Notes under the pieces: generated by a model
What the model was told of the DNA's origin: nothing
The model's database searches: none
Seen by the model: the letters and a program-made list of their open reading frames with translations, nothing else
Assembly: GCF_010119205.1 (NCBI RefSeq)
Contig: NZ_WRXM01000003.1
Span: 1-64,000 of the forward strand
Direction of reading: 5' to 3'
Length of the DNA: 64,000 nucleotides
Source: Haloarcula limicola
Lineage (GTDB): Archaea; Halobacteriota; Halobacteria; Halobacteriales; Haloarculaceae
Part shown: piece by piece, positions 8,412 to 17,682 of the stretch
Numbering within the stretch: position 1 is the first letter of the stretch
Layout: every line of letters begins with the position of its first letter
Program-made: the position numbers and the translations under genes

Positions 8412-10127
8412 TCAGTCTCGGCCGTCGACCGGACCGGAGCAGTCGGGTTCGTCGCTCCCGCCGGAGCGGTCGGTCTTGTCGGTTCTGGTGGTCGGCAGCG
8501 CGTCGACGAACTCGACTCGCCGGGGACGCTTGTGCTTTCCCAATCTCTTCGCGACGAACGACTGCAGTTCGGCCGAGAGGTCGTCGTCTCCCGCCGCACT
8601 CTCTACCGGAACCACGGTGGCGACGACTCGCTCGCCCCGCTTCGGGTCGGGTTCGCTCCCGACGAGTGCGCCCGCGACGGCGGGATGCGCTTCCAGGGCG
8701 GCCTCGACTTCGAGCGGACTGACGCGGTAGCCCGCGCTGAGAACGAGGTCGTCCGCTCGACCGAGGTGGACGAGCGTCCCGTCGTCGCGAAATCGGCCCA
8801 CGTCGCCAGTCCACAATAGGTCGCCGTCGAGAACGGCCGCGGTCGCCGCCGGGTCGTCGAGGTATTCCCGCATGACCACGGGGTCGGGGTGCGCGACGGC
8901 GATCTCGCCGATTTCGCCGATCGGCACCGCCGCGCCCGACTCGTCGACGACGCGTACCTCGTGGCCGGGATAGGGTCGTCCGAGCCCGTCGTCGGTGCCG
9001 GGAGAGACGCGCTTGCACTCGCCGACCAGCGCGTTGGCCTCGGTCTGGCCGTACGACTCGTTGACCGTCGCGCCGAGGCGCTCCTCGGCCCAGTCGGCGA
9101 GCGCCGGCGGCAGGTGCTCCCCGCCGCACATCACCGTATCGAGGTCGGGAAGGTCCGCCGGCGACGGGTCCGTCTCTCGGCGTATCGCCCGCAGCGCCGT
9201 CGGCGGCAGGAAGGTGTGGGTCACCGACTGCGCTCCCGCGACCGAGAGCGCCGCTTCGGGATCGAACCCGCTCCGTCTCACTGACGAGACGACGGTGCCG
9301 CCGAGGGCGAGCGTCGGGAACACCACGTCGAACAGCGCGCCCGCCCACGCCCACTCCGAGGGCGTCCAGACGCGAGCGGCGCGGGCCGCTTTCGCCTCGA
9401 ACAGGCCGAACCAGCAGTGATAGCCCGGCAGCGACCCGAGCAGGTACTGATGGCCCTGTACCACGCCCTTCGGGTCGCTCGACGTCCCCGACGTGTACAG
9501 GACGAACGCGGGGTCGTCGGGCGCGGTCTCGACGATCGACGAGTCGGCCGCCCACTCCCGGTTCTCGACGAACGCACTCAACCCGCCCAGCGGACCGTCG
9601 CCGCCGTCGACACGCACGGGCACCGTCGCCTCGGGAGCCGCGTCTCGAACGCCATCGGCCGCTTCCCACCGTCGCTCGTCCACGACGAGTGCTGCCGCAT
9701 CGCTGTGTTTCAGCAGGTGAGCGACCGCCTCGTCGCCGAGCAGCATGGACGCCGGGACGACGACGCCGCCGAGTCGGAGGACGGCGAGGTGGCTCACGAC
9801 GAGTTCCGGACACTGCGGCAGACAGACGGCGACGCGGTCGCCCGCCTCGATTCCGGCACGACGAAATCGGCCCGCGAGTGCCGTCGACGCTGCCGCCAGG
9901 TCGCCGTAGCTGAGCGTGCGGACCGATGCCGGCTCCCCGTCGCCGTCGTGGGTGTCGCCACCGTCGGTTTCCGGGACGTGTCGCAGCGCGACGGCCTCGC
10001 GATCGCCCGACAGAACGTGGTCCGCGACGTTGTAGGTCGATGGAATCCGCCAGTCGAACCCCTCGACCAGTTCCTCGTAGCTCTCCGGCTCGGCCGGCAG
10101 CTCGTAGCCGGTCCAGGGGCTGCTCAT
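8412..10127 (-). CDS. AMP-dependent acyl-CoA synthetase/ligase
   Basis: Activates a carboxylic acid to its CoA thioester through an acyl-adenylate (ANL superfamily). The 571-residue protein has the AMP-binding motif YTSGTSSDPKGVV (211-223), the core motif NESYGQTEAN, the hinge LLWTGDVGRFRDDGTLVHLGRADD and near the C-terminus LPTTRTDKTDR with the probable catalytic lysine. It resembles acetyl-/medium-chain CoA ligases. Its start overlaps the end of the GH88 gene by 4 bp (ATGA), so the two are co-translated, an unusual pairing. The acid might derive from sugar breakdown or from acyl groups removed from a polysaccharide; this is inference. Confidence 0.9.
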   Translation of the reverse strand: MSSPWTGYELPAEPESYEELVEGFDWRIPSTYNVADHVLSGDREAVALRHVPETDGGDTHDGDGEPASVRTLSYGDLAAASTALAGRFRRAGIEAGDRVAVCLPQCPELVVSHLAVLRLGGVVVPASMLLGDEAVAHLLKHSDAAALVVDERRWEAADGVRDAAPEATVPVRVDGGDGPLGGLSAFVENREWAADSSIVETAPDDPAFVLYTSGTSSDPKGVVQGHQYLLGSLPGYHCWFGLFEAKAARAARVWTPSEWAWAGALFDVVFPTLALGGTVVSSVRRSGFDPEAALSVAGAQSVTHTFLPPTALRAIRRETDPSPADLPDLDTVMCGGEHLPPALADWAEERLGATVNESYGQTEANALVGECKRVSPGTDDGLGRPYPGHEVRVVDESGAAVPIGEIGEIAVAHPDPVVMREYLDDPAATAAVLDGDLLWTGDVGRFRDDGTLVHLGRADDLVLSAGYRVSPLEVEAALEAHPAVAGALVGSEPDPKRGERVVATVVPVESAAGDDDLSAELQSFVAKRLGKHKRPRRVEFVDALPTTRTDKTDRSGGSDEPDCSGPVDGRD

Positions 10128-11308
10128 GGCTCCAGTACCGTCACCAGCGTCTCGGCCAGGTAGTAGTTCGTCCAGACGAGTTCGGTGTCGACGGCGTAGT
10201 CACCGGGCCGGTTGAAACAGCCCTGCGTGACGCGCCCGTAGGCGTCGTCTTCCGAGTCCGTAACCAGATAATTTCCCACGAGCGAATCGAGTATATCCCG
10301 CCCGAACGCGCGGAGGTCGGCGACGGCGTCGTCGCTCTCCGGGAGAAACGAGAGGAGACCGTACGCCGCGATCGCCGCCGCGCTGGTGTCTCTGGGTTCC
10401 TCGTCCGGATTCGGTACTTCGAAGTCCCAACGGGGGACGCCGTCGGCCGGCGCGTGCTCGCGGTAGTACCCGACGTGCGATTCGAGGGCGCGGCGATAGC
10501 GGGCCGCGCCGGTCGCTCGGTAGGCGTTTGCGAGGCCGGCGACGCTCCAGGCCTGTCCGCGCGCCCAGCAGGTGTCGTCGCCGTGGGCCAGTTCGTTGTA
10601 CTGTCGTTCGAGCGCCCCGGACTCGTCGAAGACGGCGTGGTGCCACGTCTTCCCGTCCGGGCGGACGTACCAGTCGAGGTGCCGGTCGGCGTGGGAGACC
10701 GCGGTGTCGCGAAAGCGCGGGTCGTCGGTTTCTTCGTAGGCGCGCCACAGTACTGATACCGCCGTGTAGAGGTTATCCACCGCGCCGATGCGGTCACCCG
10801 GCGGCCCGTGCTCGGAGTCGGGACCGCGGAACTGTTCCGGGCCTTCGATGGCTAGCTTCCCGAGGGGTATCTGGCGCGCGCCCTCGTGAAACGCCGCTCG
10901 CATCGCGTCGGCTCCTTCCAGCCCGAGACCGAACAACCCTCGGTCGCCGCTGTGGTCGTAGCCGCGGAAGCCGGCGTACAGGAAGTTCATCCCGCAGAAC
11001 ATGGAGTCTCGCGGCATGTACGTCCGCATCATCTCGGTGTGGTCGCGTGCGGCCCGCTCGAACCGCTCGCTGTCCATCGAAGCCTGGCCTTCGGCGAACG
11101 CCGCGGCGCGCCAGAGCAGGCCGATCCAGTGACCGCCGCACCAGTTTCCGTCTTCCGTCGTCTCCCACGCGTCGTTCTCTCGGTCGTAGACGTAGGGAAA
11201 CCGCTCGCCCGTGGCGTCGAGCGTCGTCCCGACGCGGTGACACAGTGCCGCCAGCGCGCGACGGTACTCGTCGCCGCCGCTTCGCTCGCCGCTGGCGTTT
11301 ATTGACAT
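10124..11308 (-). CDS. Glycoside hydrolase family 88-like protein (unsaturated glucuronyl hydrolase type)
   Basis: Family 88 enzymes remove 4,5-unsaturated uronic acid from oligosaccharides made by polysaccharide lyases. The 394-residue protein shows the (alpha/alpha)6-barrel hallmarks NWCGGHWIGLLW (55-66), AVDNLYT with D178 matching one catalytic Asp of the Bacillus enzyme, CWARGQAWSVAGLANAY, VPRWDFEVPN and DTSAAAIAAYGLL. The other Asp-containing segment of the Bacillus enzyme (HDIGF-like) appears here as MNFLYAGF, so activity may differ. There is no signal peptide, so it acts in the cytoplasm on imported oligosaccharides. It overlaps the acyl-CoA synthetase gene by 4 bp. Confidence 0.82.
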   Translation of the reverse strand: MSINASGERSGGDEYRRALAALCHRVGTTLDATGERFPYVYDRENDAWETTEDGNWCGGHWIGLLWRAAAFAEGQASMDSERFERAARDHTEMMRTYMPRDSMFCGMNFLYAGFRGYDHSGDRGLFGLGLEGADAMRAAFHEGARQIPLGKLAIEGPEQFRGPDSEHGPPGDRIGAVDNLYTAVSVLWRAYEETDDPRFRDTAVSHADRHLDWYVRPDGKTWHHAVFDESGALERQYNELAHGDDTCWARGQAWSVAGLANAYRATGAARYRRALESHVGYYREHAPADGVPRWDFEVPNPDEEPRDTSAAAIAAYGLLSFLPESDDAVADLRAFGRDILDSLVGNYLVTDSEDDAYGRVTQGCFNRPGDYAVDTELVWTNYYLAETLVTVLEP

Positions 11309-11377
11309 ATATCACGTTTGACGGGCGGCGCTCTTGAAACTACCCCCGACGGCATCGTTCGCACTCGCTCATCCGGG

Positions 11378-12574
11378 TCACTCGATGCTGCCGCCGACGA
11401 CGCCGTCGCTCGCTAACCGCTCCCGCTCGGCGGCGTCGTACCCGAGTTCGGCGAGTATCTCGCCGGTGTGCTGGCCGGGTGTCGGCGGCGGCGACCGGAT
11501 GTCGCCGGGGGTCTCCGACATTTCGACGGGGATACCGACAGTGGTGAACGTTCCAGTCTCGGGGTGGTCGAGTTCCACCAACATCTCGTTGTGTTCGACC
11601 TGCGGGTCCGCGGCCACGTCCTGGAAGTCGTTGACCTCGGCGGCCCACACGTCGGCTTCGAGGAGGGTCTCAAGCAGTTCGTCGGCCGCCTGCTCGCGGG
11701 TGTACGCCTCCAGTGTCCGCTTTATCTCGTCGCGGTGCTCGAACGTCGCCTCGGCGGTGTCGTACTGCGCGAGCGACGGCAGGTCGAGCGTCTCGGCGAT
11801 CGCCCCCATCGATGCCATCGCGATAGCGACGTAACCGTCGGTCGTCTCGTAGACGCCGTAGGGACCGCCGAGCCACGCCTGGGCGATCCCCTCCTCGCTG
11901 CGCTCGAACTCGACGCCCATGTTCAGGGCTGCCGTCATCTCCTGGCACTGGAAGTCGAGAGCGGCGTTCAGCAGATTCGCCTCGACGTGTTGACCCTCAC
12001 CGGTGCGCTCCCTGTGGAACAGCGCGAACATCGTGTGCAGAGCGATGAGCATCGCCGAGTGCTCGTCGACGACGGCGGTTCCGGCCGGCGTCGGCGGGTC
12101 GTCCTTTCGCCCGGTGTAGTTCGCCAGCCCGCTCATCGACTGCAAGAGGAGGTCCTGTCCGGGCCGTTTGGCGTACGGCCCGTCGCTCCCGAATCCCGAC
12201 CCCGAGACGTAGATGATATCCTCGTTGACCTCGGTCACGTCGTCGTAACCGAGGCCGAACTTCTCCATGACGCCGGGGCGGAAGTTCTCGACCAGCACGT
12301 CGGCCGCCGCGGCGACATCGAGCGCCACCTCGCGGCCCTCGTCGGACTTCAGATCGAGCGTGATGCTGCGCTTGTTGCGGTTCATCGCCAAGAAGAAGGG
12401 GCTGACGCCGTCGAGCAACTGGCCCCCGGCCGCCAAGTCCCGCTCCCACTCGCCGCCGAGGCGTTCGATCTTGATCACGTCCGCGCCCATGTCGCCGAGC
12501 TTCTGGGTCGCCCACGGCCCCTGCATCATCTGCGTGAAATCCGCGATAGTCACGTCTTCGAGTGCGCGCTCCAT
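11378..12574 (-). CDS. CoA transferase family III (CaiB/BaiF)
   Basis: Moves CoA between carboxylic acids (formyl-CoA transferase, CaiB, Frc). The protein begins MERALEDVTIADFTQ, then GPWATQKLGDMGADVIKIE, NRNKRSITLDLKSDEGR, VLVENFRPGVMEKFGLGYDD and the VVDEHSAML region holding the expected catalytic Asp; the C-terminus has DFQDVAADPQVEHNEM. Upstream ATGs in frame at 12583 and 12601 are possible, but a tttatgg TATA-like element around 12600 places the leaderless start at 12574. Its neighbour is the divergent binding-protein-like gene at 12664. With the acyl-CoA synthetase and a MaoC hydratase it forms a CoA-dependent component of this region. Confidence 0.9.
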   Translation of the reverse strand: MERALEDVTIADFTQMMQGPWATQKLGDMGADVIKIERLGGEWERDLAAGGQLLDGVSPFFLAMNRNKRSITLDLKSDEGREVALDVAAAADVLVENFRPGVMEKFGLGYDDVTEVNEDIIYVSGSGFGSDGPYAKRPGQDLLLQSMSGLANYTGRKDDPPTPAGTAVVDEHSAMLIALHTMFALFHRERTGEGQHVEANLLNAALDFQCQEMTAALNMGVEFERSEEGIAQAWLGGPYGVYETTDGYVAIAMASMGAIAETLDLPSLAQYDTAEATFEHRDEIKRTLEAYTREQAADELLETLLEADVWAAEVNDFQDVAADPQVEHNEMLVELDHPETGTFTTVGIPVEMSETPGDIRSPPPTPGQHTGEILAELGYDAAERERLASDGVVGGSIE

Positions 12575-12663
12575 GCCATCCATACGCCCGTCGACGGCCA
12601 TAAACGTTCGCGAGTGTGTCACACGCCGACAGGATTAATGCGAACACTCGCGTCACTCTCACC

Positions 12664-13899
12664 ATGCCGACGCTCCGACTCGTCGGCCGCCCGTTCGAGG
12701 GATTCGAGAACGCCTTACAGCGACAGATGGACTCCTTCGCGGCGACGGCCGACGCCGACGTGACGTTCGAACGCGACCACCGCCCGCTTCCCGAGATTCA
12801 CGAGGAACTACTCGCGACCGGCGACATCACCGACGGCACCTACGACCTCTTTCTCTGTTTGAGCGACTGGCTGCCGATGGTCGCCGAGGCCGGCTACGTC
12901 CACTCGTTGGACGACCGCCTCGCCGACTCGCCGCCCGACGACTGGCCGGATGGGTGGGCCGAGAGCCTCCGGGGGCTGATGACCTACGAGGGCATCGCCT
13001 ACGGCGTCCCCTACCACGACGGCCCGGAGATTTTCCACTACCGCGAGGACCTCTTCGAGAGCGTTGCCGAGCAACGCGCGTTCCGCGAGGAATACGGCCG
13101 CCCGCTCTCAGTGCCCCGCACGTGGGACGAGTTTCTGGAGGTGGCGGAGTTCTTCACGCGCCCCGACGAGGACCTCTGGGGGACCGTCGTCGCGGCGAAA
13201 CCCGACGGCCACAACGACGTCTACGACTTCTGCATCCACCTGTGGAGTCGCGGCGGGCGGTTGCTCGACGAAGACGGCCGACCTGCCTTCGACAGTCCCG
13301 AAGGACGTGAGGCGCTCCGGTACTACCACGACCTGATTCACGAACACGAGGTCGTGCCGCCTGAGTCCATCGAGATGGAGAGCGTCGAGACGGGCCAGTT
13401 CTACGCCGACGGAGAGGCCGCGATGATGTGGAACTGGTCGGGGTTCGGCGCGATGGCCGAGGACCCGGAGTCGGCGGTGTTCGGCCGGACGAACTACGGA
13501 CTCATCCCGCGGGCCGAGGCTCCAGCTGGCGAACACACCTCGCTGACGGTCTGTTACGGCCTGACCGTCCCGAAGGGGAGCGAACACCCCGACCTCGCCT
13601 ACGACTTCGTTCGCCACGCCGCGTCCGCCGAGAACGACGAGATCACGACGCTCGAAGGGGCCTCCGGCACGCGATTCTCGACGTGGCGCGACCCCGAAAT
13701 CCTCCGGACGAACTCGTTCTACTCGATCGTCGAAGAGGTCAACACGGGCCCGGTGAACACGCTCCCGCGGATTCCGGCCTACCTCGAACTGAACGAGATA
13801 CTCAACGAGATGGTCGAGGCGGTCGTCGTCGAGCGGTCGATCTCCGTCGAGGACGGCCTCGCTGCGGCGGCCGAACGGGCGAGCGACCTGCTGGAGTGA
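12664..13899 (+). CDS. Solute-binding-protein-like protein without signal peptide
   Basis: The sequence is that of family 1 sugar-binding proteins: YDLFLCLSDWLPMVAEAGYV, IAYGVPYHDGPEIFHYREDLFE, VPRTWDEFLEVAEFFT, GEAAMMWNWSGFGA and a C-terminal LNEILNEMVEAVVV region. Yet the 411-residue product begins MPTLRLVGRPFEGFENAL, at the first beta strand of the fold, with no twin-arginine signal, hydrophobic stretch or lipobox Cys. In-frame codons upstream (to 12616) also encode no signal. No permease or ATPase gene adjoins it; a mannonate-dehydratase-like gene follows. It may be an intracellular ligand-binding protein derived from a transporter subunit. Confidence 0.85.
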   Translation: MPTLRLVGRPFEGFENALQRQMDSFAATADADVTFERDHRPLPEIHEELLATGDITDGTYDLFLCLSDWLPMVAEAGYVHSLDDRLADSPPDDWPDGWAESLRGLMTYEGIAYGVPYHDGPEIFHYREDLFESVAEQRAFREEYGRPLSVPRTWDEFLEVAEFFTRPDEDLWGTVVAAKPDGHNDVYDFCIHLWSRGGRLLDEDGRPAFDSPEGREALRYYHDLIHEHEVVPPESIEMESVETGQFYADGEAAMMWNWSGFGAMAEDPESAVFGRTNYGLIPRAEAPAGEHTSLTVCYGLTVPKGSEHPDLAYDFVRHAASAENDEITTLEGASGTRFSTWRDPEILRTNSFYSIVEEVNTGPVNTLPRIPAYLELNEILNEMVEAVVVERSISVEDGLAAAAERASDLLE

Positions 13900-13943
13900 T
13901 TCCTTCGGGCAACGCTTATGCCCGCTTCCGGGCTGGATTAGGT

Positions 13944-15005
13944 ATGAACCAGCCCAGCGCGAGCGATAGCGACGGCGAGCCCGTGGACTTCGACGCCCTC
14001 CCGATGCGCGTGGGTCTCGGGCAGTTCATGGACCCCACTGAGGAGAAACTGCGGTTCGTCAAGCAACTCGGCTGTGACGACGTCTTGCTCAATATGTATC
14101 GGTACTCGCCGGACTATCCGCACATGCCGGACAACGAGCGAATCCCCCTCGAAGGCGACGCGGAGTGGTCCTACGAGAATCTGGTCGAACTCCGCGAGCG
14201 AATCGAGGCGGCCGACCTCCGTCTGAACGCCATCGAGAACATTCCCATCTCCTTCTACGACAAGATCATGCTCGGTGAGGAGGGCCGAGAGGAGCAGATA
14301 GAACACGTCAAGACGACGGTTCGCAACATCGGTCGCGCTGGCATCCCGATGTTCGGCTACCACTGGATGCCGAGCGGCGTCTGGCGGAACACCGAGGTCG
14401 CCGTCCGCGGCGGCGCGGGAGCCTCCGGGTTCGACGGCGACGCCGTCGACGACGAACTCACCCACGGCCGAGAGTACACCGAGGACGAGCTGTGGGACAA
14501 CTACGAGTATTTCCTCGAAGAACTCCTCCCCGTGGCCGAGGATGCGGGCGTGAAGATGTGCCTCCACCCCAACGACCCGCCCGTGCCGTCGCTCGGCGGC
14601 GTCCCACAGCTATTTCGGAACTTCGAGAACTTCAAGCGGGCGATGGAACTGGTTCCCAGCGAGAACCACGGGCTGGAGTTCTGTCTCGGCTGTTGGTCCG
14701 AGATGGGCGAAGACCTGTCCGAAGTCGTCCGCTACTTCGGCGAGCGCGGCAAACTGTTCTACGTCCACTTCCGCGACGTCGAGGGCACGGTCCCGAAGTT
14801 CAACGAGACGTTCATCGACCAGGGGAACTACGACGCCTACGAGATCCTCTCCCTGCTCTACGACGTGGGCTTCTCGGGGCTGGTCATCCCCGACCACACG
14901 CCCCACGTCGAGGGTGACACCGACTGGGACCACCGCGGACGCGCCCACGCTGTCGGCTACCTGAACGGAATGCTAACGGCGATTCGCCATGAGCGCGGCG
15001 AGTGA
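13944..15005 (+). CDS. Mannonate dehydratase-like protein (UxuA family, TIM barrel)
   Basis: UxuA enzymes dehydrate D-mannonate to 2-keto-3-deoxygluconate using a divalent metal. The 353-residue protein has YHWMPSGVWRNTEV, the metal/substrate segment KMCLHPNDPPVPSLGGVPQL (204-223), FCLGCWSEMG, HFRDVEGTVPKFNETFIDQG and the C-terminal PDHTPHVEGD. These are UxuA features, but the chain is shorter than the Escherichia coli enzyme (394), and some haloarchaeal relatives may act on other aldonic acids. A second divergent paralogue lies at 19,721. Next comes an SDR gene at 54 bp, which may supply a matching dehydrogenase (fructuronate to mannonate type). Confidence 0.85.
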   Translation: MNQPSASDSDGEPVDFDALPMRVGLGQFMDPTEEKLRFVKQLGCDDVLLNMYRYSPDYPHMPDNERIPLEGDAEWSYENLVELRERIEAADLRLNAIENIPISFYDKIMLGEEGREEQIEHVKTTVRNIGRAGIPMFGYHWMPSGVWRNTEVAVRGGAGASGFDGDAVDDELTHGREYTEDELWDNYEYFLEELLPVAEDAGVKMCLHPNDPPVPSLGGVPQLFRNFENFKRAMELVPSENHGLEFCLGCWSEMGEDLSEVVRYFGERGKLFYVHFRDVEGTVPKFNETFIDQGNYDAYEILSLLYDVGFSGLVIPDHTPHVEGDTDWDHRGRAHAVGYLNGMLTAIRHERGE

Positions 15006-15059
15006 TCGCCCGCTTCCCGGCGGAATCAACGTTAAGTCCGTGGCCGCCGACGACCCGCT

Positions 15060-15848
15060 ATGGCGGGCGAGAGACACAGCGACCGGACAGTGATCGTGAC
15101 CGGCGCGGCCAGCGGTATCGGACGCGGCATCGCCAAGCGTTTCGGCGAGGAGGGCGCGAACGTCGTCGTCGCGGACGTGCGCCGCGACCCGAAGCAGGGC
15201 GAGCGCTACGACACCGACGTGACGACGCCGACGGACGAACTTCTCACCGAGGAGACGCCCGGCGACGGGACGTTCGTCGAGACGGACGTGGGCGACCCCG
15301 AAAGCGTCGAAGCGATGGTCGAGACGACAACCGATACCTACGACGGAATCAGCGTGCTCGTCAACAACGCCGGCATCCAGATCGTCGGCGACTCGCAGAC
15401 AACCTCCATCGAAGAGTGGCAACGCTCCATCGACGTGGACCTGAGCGGCGCGTTCTACTGCGTGAAGTACGCGGTCCCCTATCTGAAAGAGAGCGAGGGA
15501 CAGATCGTCAACATCGGCTCGGTTCGGGGGTTCGAGGGCGGCGGCGGCCCGCCCTACGCCGCGGCGAAGGGCGGCGTCGTCAACATGACCCGTGACTTGG
15601 CGATGGAACTGGGCGAGGCCAACGTTCGGGTGAACTGCGTCAATCCGGGCTACATCGAGACGCCGTTACAGGACATCAACACGGACGAAGACGTCGAGAA
15701 GTCCACGGAACAGACGCTCCTCCCGCACTTCGGCACGCCGGAGGACATCGGCGACGCCGCCGTCTTCCTCGCCAGCGACGAGGCCTCGTTCATCACGGGC
15801 GCGAACCTCGCCGTCGACGGCGGATGGCTGGCCCACAGCGGTCTCTGA
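15060..15848 (+). CDS. SDR-family oxidoreductase, probable sugar/uronate dehydrogenase
   Basis: Classical short-chain dehydrogenase of 262 residues with VTGAASGIGRGIA for NAD(P) binding, VLVNNAGIQ, the active-site pair in PPYAAAKGG (Y-x3-K) and the C-terminal ITGANLAVDGGW. It lies 54 bp downstream of a mannonate-dehydratase-like gene on the same strand and is convergent with an RraA-type gene, only 36 bp apart. The context suggests reduction of a keto-uronate or oxidation of a sugar; the sequence alone does not set the substrate. Confidence 0.9.
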   Translation: MAGERHSDRTVIVTGAASGIGRGIAKRFGEEGANVVVADVRRDPKQGERYDTDVTTPTDELLTEETPGDGTFVETDVGDPESVEAMVETTTDTYDGISVLVNNAGIQIVGDSQTTSIEEWQRSIDVDLSGAFYCVKYAVPYLKESEGQIVNIGSVRGFEGGGGPPYAAAKGGVVNMTRDLAMELGEANVRVNCVNPGYIETPLQDINTDEDVEKSTEQTLLPHFGTPEDIGDAAVFLASDEASFITGANLAVDGGWLAHSGL

Positions 15849-15884
15849 ACCCCCACAGCGGCCGAGAATTCCCCATATCGCATC

Positions 15885-16547
15885 TCAGAACACGTCATAC
15901 TCGTCGTAGGCGTCTATCGGCGCGGTTCCGCCTCTGACCGCCTCGCGGACCTCGTTCTCGGTGTCTGCGAGTTCCTCCGCTTCTTCGAGGACCGAGACCC
16001 GGACGCGCTCGGGGACGACCACGACGCCGTCTACGTCGCCAAGAATCACGTCGCCGGCGGAGACGGCGACCCCTCCTACCACCGCCTCGCCACCCCAGTC
16101 GAGGATCTCCCAGCGCGGCACCGCGTCGGCGGGAGTCCGATAGCGCGAGAAGACGGGGAACTCTTCTTCGAGGATGTACGCCACGTCGCGGACGCCGCCG
16201 TCGATGACCGCGCCGCGAGCGCCCTGAGCCTTCAGCGAGACGACCGAGAGCTCGCCGAGGTGGGCCGCCCGGTCGTCGTTGGTCTGATACGCGAGGACGG
16301 CGTGTTCGGGCGCGTCGCCGAGCATCCGGAGGATGTTCCGCATGTTCTCGTCGGGGTCGACGCTCCGGTTCGGCCGTCCCTCGACGGGGTAGGCGACGCC
16401 GGCCGTGGTCATCCCGTCTCTAAGGGGGGCGATCTCCGGAGAGAGCGTCTGGTCGGCCAGCCCTCGGTCGTCGAGGACGTCGACGACGGCACCGGGGTAC
16501 AGTTGTTCGTAGCGGTCGCATATCTCGCCGAGTGACGGCTCGCTCAT
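15885..16547 (-). CDS. RraA-family protein (4-hydroxy-4-methyl-2-oxoglutarate aldolase-like)
   Basis: The 220-residue protein starting MSEPSLGEICDRYEQL has the RraA fold landmarks: VVDVLDDRGL near the N-terminus, GDAPEHAVLAYQ, the active-site loop GARGAVIDGGVRD, FPVFSRYRTPADA, and VSAGDVILGDVDGVVVVP. Family members cleave keto-acids (HMG/CHA aldolase, oxaloacetate decarboxylase) with a divalent metal, and a subset are non-catalytic. An upstream extension of the frame lacks family similarity and is not included. In a sugar-acid cluster it may remove a 2-keto-acid end product; the substrate is unproved. Confidence 0.85.
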   Translation of the reverse strand: MSEPSLGEICDRYEQLYPGAVVDVLDDRGLADQTLSPEIAPLRDGMTTAGVAYPVEGRPNRSVDPDENMRNILRMLGDAPEHAVLAYQTNDDRAAHLGELSVVSLKAQGARGAVIDGGVRDVAYILEEEFPVFSRYRTPADAVPRWEILDWGGEAVVGGVAVSAGDVILGDVDGVVVVPERVRVSVLEEAEELADTENEVREAVRGGTAPIDAYDEYDVF

Positions 16548-16637
16548 ACGAACGGTCCGGTCGGAACGCACAAGAAGGTACCTTCGAACGAGCGGGCCCG
16601 CCCCAACAATTATTCTCTCTGCGGCCGCAGTCGGCCT

Positions 16638-17639
16638 ATGCAGTTCGACTGGATGGTGCAGTGTTACGCAGGCGCTGGGGTCCACCGGGACACCCCGATG
16701 CTCGACACTGTCGAACGAGAGACGGTATTGCACGGCGTAGACGCCGCGGTGGACGCGGGCCTGTCGGGCCTGTGGGCACCCGATCACTTCATGCTCGGTC
16801 CGAAGGCCGAGGAGTACGAGGTGTGGACGCTCCTCTCGGCGCTGGCCGAGCGGACCGACGACGTAGATATCGGGCCGCTCGTCGGCTCGATCACCTATCG
16901 GAACCCGGCGCTATTGGCGAAGATGGCGACGACCGTGGACATCCTCTCGGAGGGCCGCCTCCGCCTCGGTCTGGGAGCCGGCTGGCACGAGGAGGAACAC
17001 CGCGCCTACGGCTTCGACTTCCCCGACATCGACACGCGCATCGAGATGCTGGAGGAGGGCGTTCAGTTGATCAAGGCGATGTTCACCGACGAAGAACCGA
17101 ACTTCGCGGGCGACCACTACGCCATCGACGACGCCCTGAACAACCCCAAGCCGGTGAGCGAGCCGCACCCCCCGATCGTCATCGGTGGAGCGGGTCCGCG
17201 GATGTTGCGACTCATCGCCCGCCACGCCGACGAGTGGAACGTCGAGATAAGCGCGAGAGCGCGGGGCAAGCCCATCGACTTCAAGGTCGAGAAGTTCGAC
17301 GAGTACCTGGAAGACGAGGGTCGCGACCCCGGAGACGTGGAGCGGTCGTGGCTGGCCCACGTCCTCGTGCGCGAGGACGAGGCCGCCGTCGAATCGGCCG
17401 TCGACGACATCTTCCCGCTGCCGTGGGGCGAGGAGTCGGACATGGACGAGACGCTCGACGACGCCGAGGACGCCCGCGAGAAGGGGAGCATGCTCATCGG
17501 CACGCCCTCGCAGGTGGCGACTCAGATAGAGTCGATTCGAAACCTCGGGTTCGGAAAGCTCCAGTTGATGTTCCTCGACTTCCCCGACACGCGGGGGATG
17601 GAGCTGTTCAGCGACGAGGTCATGCCCGAGTTCCGATAG
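16638..17639 (+). CDS. LLM-class F420-dependent oxidoreductase
   Basis: Luciferase-like TIM-barrel monooxygenase/dehydrogenase family; haloarchaeal members usually use coenzyme F420. The 333-residue protein has GLWAPDHFML, IGPLVGSITYRNPALLAKMATTVD, LSEGRLRLGLGAGWHEEEH, PIVIGGAGPRMLRLIARHADEWN and a C-terminal GTPSQVATQIESI region. A TATA-like caattattc near 16,608 gives a leaderless start. It stands between RraA and an aldose-epimerase-like gene on opposite and same strands respectively. The substrate could be a sugar-derived aldehyde or lactone, but nothing in the sequence decides this. Confidence 0.88.
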   Translation: MQFDWMVQCYAGAGVHRDTPMLDTVERETVLHGVDAAVDAGLSGLWAPDHFMLGPKAEEYEVWTLLSALAERTDDVDIGPLVGSITYRNPALLAKMATTVDILSEGRLRLGLGAGWHEEEHRAYGFDFPDIDTRIEMLEEGVQLIKAMFTDEEPNFAGDHYAIDDALNNPKPVSEPHPPIVIGGAGPRMLRLIARHADEWNVEISARARGKPIDFKVEKFDEYLEDEGRDPGDVERSWLAHVLVREDEAAVESAVDDIFPLPWGEESDMDETLDDAEDAREKGSMLIGTPSQVATQIESIRNLGFGKLQLMFLDFPDTRGMELFSDEVMPEFR

Positions 17640-17682
17640 GCGCGAGCCGGAGAGTTATGTGGCGAACCGTCGAAATCCCGGT

